DNA of 60,000 bases, from positions 460,147 to 520,146 of the forward strand of contig CAUYUJ010015760.1 in assembly GCA_963575745.1 (NCBI GenBank), in the 5' to 3' direction. Each line of letters starts with the position of its first letter. Within the stretch, counting starts at the first letter, position 1. This document shows, in pieces, positions 10,788-20,239 of the stretch. Made by a program: the position numbers and the translations under genes. The DNA comes from Prorocentrum cordatum. Lineage: Eukaryota; Sar; Dinophyceae; Prorocentrales; Prorocentraceae. A model generated the notes under the pieces. The model was not told the origin of the DNA and ran no database searches. It worked only from the letters and a program-made list of their open reading frames with translations.

Positions 10788-11189
10788 GCATCAAGGACGC
10801 CCGGGCGGCAAAGGCCAGAGCAAGGGCAAGGGCGGCGGCATGGGCAGGGGCAAGGGCAGAGACGGCAAAGGCAAGGACGGCTCCAAGGACGGCAAGACCG
10901 GGGGAGGGCGAGGCTACGGTCGGGGCGACGGCGGTGGTGCTGGAGCTGGCAGGGGCGACGGTTCCTACTTCAACGGCGGGCGCGGGCACTGCGGCGTCTG
11001 GGACCACGAGAGAGCGCAGTGCTGGAAGCTACGAGCGGCTTGGTCCCAGGAAGGCAACCGTCGCCAGGTCAGCCAGGTTGGAGATGCATCAGGGAGTGCA
11101 TCGCAGCCGTATCCACCGCAACCCCAGTCCGCGCAGTCTCGCACCGATCGCTCGGCCACCTCCACATCCTTGGCTTCGACCCAGCAGCT

Positions 11190-11600
11190 CTACTCACTGC
11201 AGCTCTGCTCGTTTGAGTGTCAGGGCGCAGACGTCTGCGGCTTCCAGGGCGGCGGGCGCGCGAGGGTTGGAGTTGACTCGGGTGCCGGCGTGACGGCATG
11301 GCCGCAGGGCCTTTTCAGCGACTACCCCACGAAGGACGTGCCAGAGTCGAGGGCCGGGTTCGAGTACGTCCCAGCGGGCAAGGGCAGCAAGGGCATCGTG
11401 GATTTCGGCGAGCGGAACTACCACTTCGTCGACAACGACGGCGAACATGAAGGTGCACGTCTGCGACGCCCGCAAGCCGCTGCTCAGCGTTGCGGAGATT
11501 AACGACATCGGCCTGGACGTCCACTTCTTTGCCGACAGGGAGAAGGGGGCGTTCGCCATCCATTCCGAGACTGGCTCCATGGCGAAGACCGAGTGATCCA
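11190..11600 (+). pseudogene. copia aspartic protease region
   Basis: One frame reads RVGVDSGAGVTAWPQGLFSD, with the retropepsin active-site triad D-S-G at the expected place after gag. A second frame continues with HVCDARKPLLSVAEINDIGL, a conserved stretch after the protease core. At least one frameshift separates the two near 11,440. The protease would cleave the Gag-Pol polyprotein. This copy is not expressible as one protein. Confidence 0.65.
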
Positions 11601-11939
11601 AGAACGCGTTCGAGATTGAGGCCTGCGCGAGCCCCTGATCGGGGGCAGCGGACGGGCATGGCCGCGAGGCCCGACGCGGGCATGACGAGGCTGCAGCGTG
11701 AGCCCATGACATTGGCTCCGGCGCAGAACCCACTAGATTCTCCGCCTGCTGACCCAGCAGGCCATGGAGGGAGTGCGACGGCGGCATTTTCTTCGGCGGG
11801 GCTGCCCCTTCTGGCATCGCCTGCGCCCCCTCCCCCTTGCAATTCGGACGAGGCCGACGCCCCTATGCATGGCGACTCAGACGTTGGGCGGCCGAAGGCA
11901 CGAGCTTTGGCGAGCCCTATGACACCAGCTCCAGACGAG

Positions 11940-12878
11940 GTGGCCGAGCACAACCTGTGCCGCCTACCACGCCGGACGCGGTGCAGACATTGCGCGGCGG
12001 GTCGAGGCAAGGCCGATCAGCGTCGAGCTTCTGAGGTCGACGGCCAAGTTCCAGCGCTGCACGCCGACTGCGGAATCCTCGGCGAGAAGAGCGACGCCGA
12101 GGAGATGGAGAGCCGGACGGTCCCGTTCATTGTCGTCAAGGACGGCCCGCCTCCTACTGGCACGCGCGGGGTGGGCGCTCGCGCGGCCCAAGGCACGGCC
12201 CCCTGCACGAGCACTCGCGCAAGATCGCGACCCAGGACATCAGTCACGCTGGCCATGCTAAGTCCACTCTCAAGCCTGATGGCGAGAGCTCCCTCCTGGC
12301 GGTCAAGAAGGCCGCAGTCTCTGAGGCTCGTCGCATGGGCTGGGAGGTCTCCGTCACCCTTGAGGAGGGCCCAGTCGGGGACTCGCAGAAGAACGGCTAC
12401 GTCGAGCGCAAGATTTGGGAGATCCAGAGCCTCATCAGGGCCCTGGTCCACCGGGCGACGGAGCTTCACAGGGCGAAGTTCCACGCGGCTCACCCGCTGG
12501 TGGCGTGGGCCAGTCGCTGTTCCCTCCCCACAGCTGCTGAGTCGCTTCCGCAGGTCTGGCGACGACTGCAGGGCGGCTTTTGAGAGGCGGAAGGGTAGAC
12601 CCTACCGCCGTCGGCTCCCAGTGTTTGGTGAGCCGGTGATGTTCCTGAGCGTTGCGGACGGCGAGCATCGGCGGAAGCTCGACGAGCGCTTCCACGCAGG
12701 CACGCGCGCGGGACACGTCGACCGCACCGACGAGATCTTCGTTCTCACGAAGGGCGGCTACCTCAAGGCCAACCCCATCCGGCGACTGCCGGAGGAGCAG
12801 CGGGGCGACGAGAGCTTCGCGGAGGCACGCAGGGGGCCCCCATGGCTGGGGCCCCACCAGACGGGCGACGACGCGTAA
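11940..12878 (+). pseudogene. copia integrase region
   Basis: Fragments in different frames include the late integrase core VGDSQKNGYVERKIWEIQ (12,370-12,430), which holds the catalytic-Glu helix. The C-terminal part includes FLSVADGEHRRKLDERFHAG and VLTKGGYLKANPIRR. The zinc-binding HHCC region is not cleanly seen. Integrase inserts element cDNA into the genome. Frameshifts and stops break this copy. Confidence 0.65.
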
Positions 12879-13594
12879 GGGATCGCCCCCTTCTTGGCAG
12901 CTGCGCCAGTGGTCCTGGCTGAGGAGCTGCCCCCGCCGCTGGCAGGCAGGTCGCTGGCAGGTCCGAGGCGCGTCTGTATCCGCCGGGAGGTCGAGCTGGT
13001 GCACCGAGGGTTGCAGGGGCTGCAGGGCGGCCAAGGAGGGAAGGATTGCAGCGGCGCTTTCCGAGTTCTGTAGAGCTCGGGTCGAGTGGGCGACGATGGG
13101 CAACAGCGAGGAAGCTCAACGCTTGGAAGGAGCGAAGAGGCGCAGGGGGATGGGGCGCCAGCCGGTCCGGCTGCCCCCGCGACCCTGGCGGCTGTGCCAG
13201 GCGCACCTGCGCCCATGCAGGTGGAGGCTGCTGGGCCAGCAGCGGCAGCGGCGGCGACAGCGCCCGCTGCAGATGCGGACATGATGCTCGAAGACCCCAA
13301 CCTTGAGCTGCCAGAGGACGTGGCCGCTGGGCCCACGCTGGTGGTCACGGAGGCGAGCGGCGGCGACGCCGCCAGAATGGAGGAAATCGGCTCCATCGTG
13401 AAGTCCATCCATGCCGACCTGGTCAACTTCGGCTGCAGCCCGATCGAGCCATCGCATCTAGAGACTGACGAGGCGAAAGTTTCCGAGGTTTTCGAACGCA
13501 GCAGGTTTGTGGAGCGTGCCCGCGAGTTCGGCCTTGCCCCAGGGTTCGCGCTCGACTTCGGCACCGGGTAGGACCTGAACGTCCCAGAGCAGAA

Positions 13595-14270
13595 GAATGA
13601 GGCCATGCGACTCCAGGATCGCGAGCGGCCGCTACTCCTCATCGGTTCCCCACGCTGCACCGCGTGGACGGCTCTCCTGGTCTTCGGGCAGGCGAAGCAG
13701 GATACCATCGACGGCCTCGTGGCGGAGGCCCTCGAGCACCAGGACATCTGCGCGGAGATGCACCGCGAGCAGATGGACAGCGGCCGCTACTTCTTGCACG
13801 AGGCCCCGCACCCTGCAGGGTCGTGGCACACGAAGGGCATCCGAGACTCCCTCGTCAGGTCCGATGTCTGTCGCGTTGCCAACGACCACTGCGAGGCGGG
13901 TCAGACGGTCCCTGTCGGGCAGCCCGACGACAGCGCGAAGGACATGGCGGTGCAGGGCCGCACGGGCTGGGTGACCAAGTCCCTGTGTGTCGAAGGAGCT
14001 AGCCCAGTTCCAGCGTCGGAACCGGGCATCGCCGGCACTGCCACCTCCTGGATGGGAAGGCCAAGCGCAAGGACAACTACCCGCCAGCTCTTGCGGCAGC
14101 CATCCTGCGCGGCTTCAAGGCGCAGGTCGAGTTCGACAAGGTGGCGAGCGGCATGGGCATCTCGGTGGGGAGCCTGGACGAGGGCTACAACGTGGGCGCC
14201 GAGACCCGCGAGATGCTGCGCATCCCCGGCTATGAGAGCGCCTTCGACGATGTCACTGGCGCGCAGCTGA
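13595..14270 (+). pseudogene. copia pol segment between integrase and RT
   Basis: The open frame reads CAEMHREQMDSGRYFLHEAP, followed by cysteine-containing sequence typical of the spacer before the RT domain in dinoflagellate copia elements. No catalytic motif is assigned to it. It is recognised by position and by resemblance to that family, not by a defined domain. Confidence 0.5.
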
Positions 14271-15060
14271 CTCCTGAGAAGGTGGCCCAAGCACGCAGGA
14301 CGGATATCGAGTTTCTTCGCAGCTTTCTGGCCTACAAGCCAGTGGATTCCTCGGAGGCGGATGGCCACGAGGTCATTGACACCAGGTGGGTTGACGCCAG
14401 CAACGGAGACGATAATGCGAACGTTAGATCTCGCCTCTGTGCCCCGGAGCTCAAGCGGAAGAACCCGTGGCTGGAGAACGCGTTCGCAGGCGCACCGCCG
14501 TGGGAGGGTATCAAGACGGTGCTTGGCAAGGCCATGGCGAAAGCTAAGAACCCCAACGGCGGCGTCAAGACTAAGGAGGTTTTGATCCTGGACGACTCCA
14601 GGGCTCGCTTCCGCCCGACGGCCGAGCGCGAGTGATTTATTCGCATTCCCAGCGAAGACCCTGCAGGAAAAGGCGGAAATATAGGTCTCCTGCTCCGCGT
14701 GATGCACAGCGCGAGGGGCGCGGCGGCCGGCCGGGAGGAGCACCGCCAGGAGAAGCTTGCACTGGCGGGCTACAAGGCAGGAGTGTCCTGCCCCTGTGCG
14801 TTCGCCAACTCAGACGGCTCCTCATCCGGGGTCGTGCACGGCGACGACTTTATCTTCGAGGGCGAGGAGCAGCAGCCGGACGCGATGGAGCGCGAGCTGC
14901 GGAAGCACATACTGGTTCAGCGGAAGGCATTCCTCGGCCCAGATGCATCGGACGACAAGCGCGACAATCCTCAACCGGCTCATTTCCTACGTGGACGGCA
15001 GTTTCTCGGTCAAGAGTCGGATCACCTTGGGGCCTGATCCCCGTCGCGCGCAGATCATCG
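14141..15060 (+). pseudogene. copia reverse transcriptase region
   Basis: One frame gives VIDTRWVDASNGDDNANVRS and KTKEVLILDDSRARF, RT fingers and palm motif A in copia elements (LxlDvsRAhF). After a frame change near 14,640 comes EKLALAGYKAGVSCPCAF and then VVHGDDFIFEG, the catalytic palm motif in its copia form (xHGDDF). The first segment stops at 14,635. The domain is therefore complete in content but split by at least one frameshift. Confidence 0.75.
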
Positions 15061-15850
15061 CGCGCGAACTTGGATTAGGCGGGTCTGGCTCCAAGGCGGT
15101 GGCGACACCCGCGGAGAAGGGCCCGCTGGACGGCGCCGAGGAGACTAAGGCGCACAGGTCCTTTGTGCATGCGACTCGGCTTCCTCGCCCAGGACGCGCC
15201 CCACCTACAGCACGTGGCTAACAAGTGCTGCAAGCACTTGGCGGTTCCTACGATCGACGGCCTTGCCCGGCTCAAGAGTCGCTAGGTTCTTGAAGGGCGA
15301 GCCCCGATGCGCGCAGAGTTGCATCGAGCAGCGCCGCGAGGGCAATCACCTCGACGTCTACTGCGACTCCGACTGGGCTGGAGACATCATCGATTGCAAG
15401 CGCGTCAGTTCCGTCTTTGTGTTCTTCGGCCCCCATCTGCTGAAGAGCACGGCGAGCACTCAAGGCACGACATCTGTCCAGTGGCGAGGTGGAGTTTACG
15501 GCTGGAGTGGGGCACGTCCGTGGCCCTAGGAGTGAAATCTTTGGGGTCGGACCTTGGCGCTGCGCTGTTCCCTTCGAGGCGCGCCGACAGCAGCGCGGCC
15601 AAGGGGGTCTTCAAGAGGCGCGGCGTCGGCCGCATTCGACGCCTACATGCGCCGCTCCTCTGGGCGCAGGAGATGCGCGCGAAGAAGGACATCGAGGTCC
15701 GCCAAACTCCGGGCGAGACCAATATGGCGGACCTCGGGACCAAGGAGCTTGCGCGAAATGACATGAACAAGCATTTGGAGACTTGTGGGCTCGCCTTCGA
15801 GCCTGGCCGACATCCGAAGGCTCTGGCGGCCCAGATCACGGCGCCTGGTG
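15030..15850 (+). pseudogene. copia RNase H region and polyprotein end
   Basis: Segments in changing frames read LDVYCDSDWAGDIIDCKRVS (the RNase H DSDWAG motif), FFGPHLLKSTASTQ and finally NMADLGTKELARNDMNKHL. The last is the conserved ADxGTK end of copia polyproteins. RNase H degrades the RNA strand during reverse transcription. Multiple frame changes make it non-functional. Confidence 0.75.
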
Positions 15851-16084
15851 AGATAGGAGGCTCGAGCGGCCACGACCGGGACCAGGCGCTGCGCAGCGAC
15901 GGGGCGATCCTGACTGCGGGGCGCCCGAGGGCCATTTTGGCCGGAGCCCGGGGCGGGCGCGTCGGTGCGCCAGCAGGCCGTGGACCCAGCGCCCCACTAC
16001 CTTCCGAGGGGCTGGCTGGGCCCCAGCGCGGCAGGCGCGCGCGGTTGAGCGCGCCTGGAGACGCAGGCGGGCTCGAGGAGGGCG

Positions 16085-16136
16085 GATCAGATACGCGACT
16101 TCTCACGTGCCTGTATCTCGGCAAAACAATTTCTCA
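16085..16136 (+). repeat. right LTR remnant of the copia element
   Basis: GATCAGATACGCG...CTCACGTGCCTGTATCTCGG ends in the same CAAAACAATTTCTCA as the left copy. It lies about 230 bp past the RNase H end. The purine run CTCGAGGAGGGCGG just before it is a weak polypurine-tract candidate. Confidence 0.6.
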
Positions 16137-16255
16137 CAGCCCAAGCGCAAAAACTAACCCCAGACAGTGTGATCTGGGACGTCCCCGATGGTGATCCCCA
16201 CGTCGGTATGCAGATCTCAGAGCGGTGGCGGTGTAAGAAATTGTCCGCGCCCTCT

Positions 16256-17280
16256 CAGGCCAGATGTTTGTAGTATTTCCGTAGCTCGCCGATATGATCG
16301 TTCTTCCTCTTGGCCTCCGTCATTATGTTCTCCTTGAACAGCTTGCTCATGACTTGCGATGCCTTGCGATTGCCCCATGAACTCGCCATGGCTTCCTTGA
16401 GCGTCGACACCTTCCCACCCTCGAGCTCGACGGTGCATTCAAACTGCGTCTCCGGACGCCGGGGCTGGTGATGGCATTGGACTGCTGCCAGGTCCTGCAG
16501 CACGCGGCGGTGCGTGGATCTGAGCGCCGTTCTCCTGGAAGGCGCGGTCAATGGACTCCTGCATCGCCCTGGCCATGACCCCCCCCCCCGCCGACGCACC
16601 TCGGTGTCGCGGAGATCCGGCCCGCGCCGGTCAATGAAGGCGGCGTGCGAGGAGTCGCGCTGTAACATCCAGCGCTTGTGCTTCTCCAGCTGTCGTGCTT
16701 CCTGGCCACCCCTCGACTCTGATAGTGAACTCGAGCGCGGTCGTCGGCTCCTTCGTCTGTCCCGATCGCGACCCCGAGCGCGCTGGCCCCTGTGGTGGCG
16801 GTCGCGGTCACGGTCGCGATCCCCTGAATGGGAGCCACCTTTTCCTCCGTCGGAGAAACCTCGGCCTGCTCCTCTTTTGCCCATGAGTGCTGACCTCTGT
16901 GCGTCCAGTTCCACCGTGGCCCGAATCCAGGATCTGAGACTTCCTCGAGCCAAACGGATGGAGCGATAGTTGGGCATGGAATGCACGAGAGCACGGAGGA
17001 TCTATTTGGGGCACCCCAACAAGAACAGTTCCAGTCTAGATTCTTGGATCTGTAACAACGTAGCGAGGCGACCAGGCTGTGCACGGCGGGCCCGACGCGT
17101 GCGACCGATGAGGATCCCGCGGGGCACCCCGAACGGCGTTGGCAGGGCCCCGGCCCGCGCAATCGCGTTCGTGCGAGCGCGGTCCTGAACCTCAGACCAC
17201 GAGTACAGCCGCGGGCGATTCACATTCTTAGGGATAAACTGCAAGCTATAAGCACATACGCGGTTAGATAGATCCATCAA
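16256..17280 (-). pseudogene. C-terminal tail of the minus-strand RT element
   Basis: The sequence after the RT reads LMDLSNRVCAYSLQFIPKN and ESRLELFLLGCPK. After a frame change it continues NYRSIRLARGSLRSWIRA. An Asp/Arg-repeat, SR-like basic stretch follows, and then a lysine-rich end (KASQVMSKLFKENIMTEAKR...RKYYKHLA) stopping at 16,256. Basic tails of this kind commonly contact RNA; that role is inferred here. Confidence 0.5.
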
Positions 17281-17335
17281 ATCAAGCGGTATTTTCGGAT
17301 GTCCGTCAGAAGTGAAGGCTACATTTAAGAGATCC

Positions 17336-19046
17336 TCAAAAACTCATGGGATATACAAAGCCATGTAGCAACAGCATAAACCCATACTCCCAGCCAACAA
17401 ACAAATCGTCCACGTAACGGCTCCAGCAAATCGTCCTCCTGGGATCTCTAGGAAAATGATACTTGGGCAATCCAGGCGATACGACCGATTCCCGAGCACT
17501 ACCTTCTTCCGAGCCAAGCTTGGCCGAAACCGTTGCAGCCGACACGACTCCGCCTATAGCCATCCCAGCAATTCCCAAAGCCACCTCCCCCATCATAACT
17601 AAGGTCTGGTACGAAGCCATAGCTAGAGACCTTAGAAGCATCGATAACGAATAAGCCCACCAGCCACGACCATATTGCCTCGTGGCCGTCCCGTGCTTGG
17701 CGATGAAGCGTTTCCCTCGACGAATGGGAAGTCGGTCCTGGCCTCCGATCGCGCGATGTTGGCGCTCAACGTTGTCCCAGGCAGGGATGACCGAGCTCGC
17801 TTTGCAGCTCTCAAAAGTTTGGCCGATGTCCACGGTCACTATGTGTAACCTTGGGTCCATAGGGCGCTGGCAGCACATGCGCACAGATGGGTTCCCTGGG
17901 CTCTCCAGCGACTGCAAAGACTTGGCGGGGTGTTTCCTCGCATGGCTAACGTCGAAAATCTCGCGTGACATTCCAGACTCGTCCACGACCGATCGGACCC
18001 CCCCGGCAGCGACCTTCCATTCAGATGCATACGAAGCCCCCGACATGTCCAGAATCCGACACCAGTGTGAGTGTCCCTCCTTCTTGCACATAAAGCTCCC
18101 CCGAGTCCAAATGGCATTTGCTTTTGACCGGAGGGGACAACAGCGGTGGAAAAAAAAAATCCGCCCAGGACGCCTAGGTCGCCTTCGTAAAAAAGGTGGC
18201 AGGCCCGACTGAGCCCGAGCATACCCCAGATCTCCACTTGCTTGTAGGTTAAGCTCGCACGAACACTCCAAAACGGGCAACGTCCAATGCAGGCCCGCCC
18301 GGGTTATAATCAACACCTTGGAGGGGCCCCGATCATCCCCATCACGAAACGTGCCGGGGGATAAGGATCCCTTCGTGCGGGTCTCCCACCAAGACCAGTC
18401 CGACGGGGGGGCACCTGCTGGGGTGGCATGGGCACGGCATTCGGACCATACTTGCTTGCCTCGACGGAAGACCCGAACAAGGAAGGCGGACACGGCGTGA
18501 CCACTCGGACCACCGAGCACTGAATTTCCGCCAGAGCGCGGCAGGCGCATGCCAGACGGGCAGACGCCATGGAGCAACAACAGCGCGAAGCGAGCGGGTT
18601 TGGCAGGCGCGGCCGATGTCCTCAGGATCTGCGACCCTCCAGTCGTACTTGAAGCCGCGGATACCCTTCTTGGCATTGAATTTGTCGGCCCACCGATCAG
18701 GTCGACTTTGGCGTGCGCGAAGGCGCCGTAGTAGCCAATCTTGAACGTTGCTGGTCTTGACTGACTTCAGGATGGCGGAGATGCGTCGTCGACGGCGTGG
18801 CAAGTTATCCTCAACATACGCGGGAAGAACAAGCGGTGGTACATTGAAAGATGCGAGACGATGCAGTAGTAGACGATACTCAATCACCATTACAGCTGCC
18901 AAGCGACGCGCACCGCCCGAGATAAAATCATTGACCAACTCCCCAGCTTGATACAAGCAACCCGCAATTGCGTCCGCACTCCATGTCGGGGGAAACGTCA
19001 CACATGGCGCGTACGCTGCGCAATGCGCGATAAACAAGGTGAACAA
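17336..19046 (-). pseudogene. reverse transcriptase domain (YVDD type), frameshifted
   Basis: The first segment (19,046 to about 18,600) includes PPTWSADAIAGCLYQAGELV and KFNAKKGIRGFKYDW. After frame changes, the last ~190 residues hold RT motif A (VTVDIGQTFE), motif B (GMAIGGVVSAATVSAKLG) and motif C (SRYVDDLFVG at about 17,383-17,412), ending at 17,336. The enzyme would copy element RNA into DNA. At least two frameshifts interrupt it. YVDD at the active site is intact. Confidence 0.7.
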
Positions 19047-19115
19047 ACCCCCTTCGGAGACACTGATCGGCCCGAGCTGGCGTGCCTTAGGCGTACGATG
19101 CCTCCGTAGTAGACG

Positions 19116-20222
19116 TCACTGACAGCCCCTCTGAGTTGTCGAGGATGCTGAAGCTGCTGTTCTCGACGTAGTCGTTCGGTGTTCAGCTGCTCCCTCGCGT
19201 CCTGGAAGACAGGAGAGACCCAAACAGACCTGGGCCCGTGTTGGGCCACGAAGACGAGGTGGAGGTCGGCGCCGACGTGCCTGGGGACGGGGGGCAACGA
19301 GTTGCCCTTGGTTGGCCCCCCTCCGCCGGTAGCCTCTGTCGCAATTGTTGCACTCGGGGTTCGCGAACTTGATGAGAAGAGGCTCCAGACCAAACGCCTG
19401 CGCCTCGCATGGTAGAACTGCAACCGCTAGCACGCACAAGGTCCTTAAGGACTTCCGTAATAGATGATACTTGGGCCAGCTGCCACCCCCCTGGCGCGGG
19501 CATGCGATGGCACGAAAATGCTCTCAAAGTCGAGTTGCCAGCCCTGGTATCGCAACGGTGCGAGTGAGATTGGCATTCCCCACGTACACTCCTGCCGCGC
19601 ACCAGAGTACGTACACCGAAGACTCCGTGGACGACTGCCTGGGTGTCAGACAGCCTCGGCACCACTGCAACCACAGAGGCCAAACTGCCAATCGCCACCT
19701 TCGCACATGGAGGTGACACTCGATAAACCAGCGCGGCCCACGTGGGGAACTTCGACTGTTGAATTGCTTGGTTGTGTCGAAAGATACCCATGGCCATGCA
19801 GACGTGCGTTGTAACCGCCCAGACGAGAGGGTCATTGATGCCTGGCTTCTTGCCACGAGCAAATGCGATAGACAGCAACCGATGTAGAATTAGCTGGAGA
19901 GCGGGTAGTCCGCGTCGACCAACTATCATCCATACCCAGTATTGAACTGAGTTGAACATGGACGGCGTGGGTTGCTGAATGAATGGCATGACTGGTTGGA
20001 CTTCCTGCATTGCCCAAGAGAAATATGCAGTCGGACGCGGCCATCGAAATGGACTATCAGAAACCACGGACTGGGAAGAACGGGAGGTAGTGCTTGCTGT
20101 CTGCGCGTCATCTCTCGGAGGGCGAGGTGGCGTGTAGAGCGTGTAGTGACGAAAATGTAGAGGGTGAATCGTGCGCCGCCGTCGCTGGCGGGCCGGCTTG
20201 ATACATTTTTGGTTACCTGCAC
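19116..20222 (-). pseudogene. N-terminal region of the minus-strand RT element
   Basis: An open frame reads AMQEVQPVMPFIQQPTPSMF and continues with hydrophobic, protein-like sequence. After a frame change near 19,440 it reads LLIKFANPECNNCDRGYRRR, with a CxxC pair that could bind zinc or nucleic acid. No domain is named. Its assignment to the element rests on unbroken protein-like sequence leading into the RT region. Confidence 0.45.
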
Positions 20223-20239
20223 AAGGAGCCCAGTGGCGC

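Larger units (their letters stand above)
9414..16136 (+). mobile_element. decayed Ty1/copia LTR retrotransposon
   Basis: The domain order gag, protease, integrase, RT, RNase H is that of Ty1/copia. The segments are spread over all three frames with many stops and frameshifts, so the copy cannot encode a functional polyprotein. A ~52-60 bp direct repeat at 9,414-9,473 and 16,085-16,136 ends in CAAAACAATTTCTCA at both ends. On the left it is followed directly by TGGTAGC, a primer-binding-site candidate. The repeat is far shorter than most LTRs, so it is either a remnant or an unusually short LTR. Confidence 0.85.
16256..20222 (-). mobile_element. decayed reverse-transcriptase element of unassigned class
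   Basis: Read on the minus strand from about 20,220 to 16,256, coherent protein-like segments continue across several frames. They run through a cysteine-containing N-terminal region, an RT with a YVDD catalytic motif, and a basic Arg/Asp-rich tail. The motif series (VTVDIGQTFESC, GMAIGGVVSAATVSAKLG, ICWSRYVDDLFVG) is neither copia nor the neighbouring LINE type. Penelope-like or another lineage-specific RT class is possible. No terminal repeats were recognised. Confidence 0.65.

Noticed and set aside
15933-15950. GCCATTTTGGC near the end of the copia element as an SL fragment
   Set aside because: Eleven bases only, with no match on either side; likely chance.
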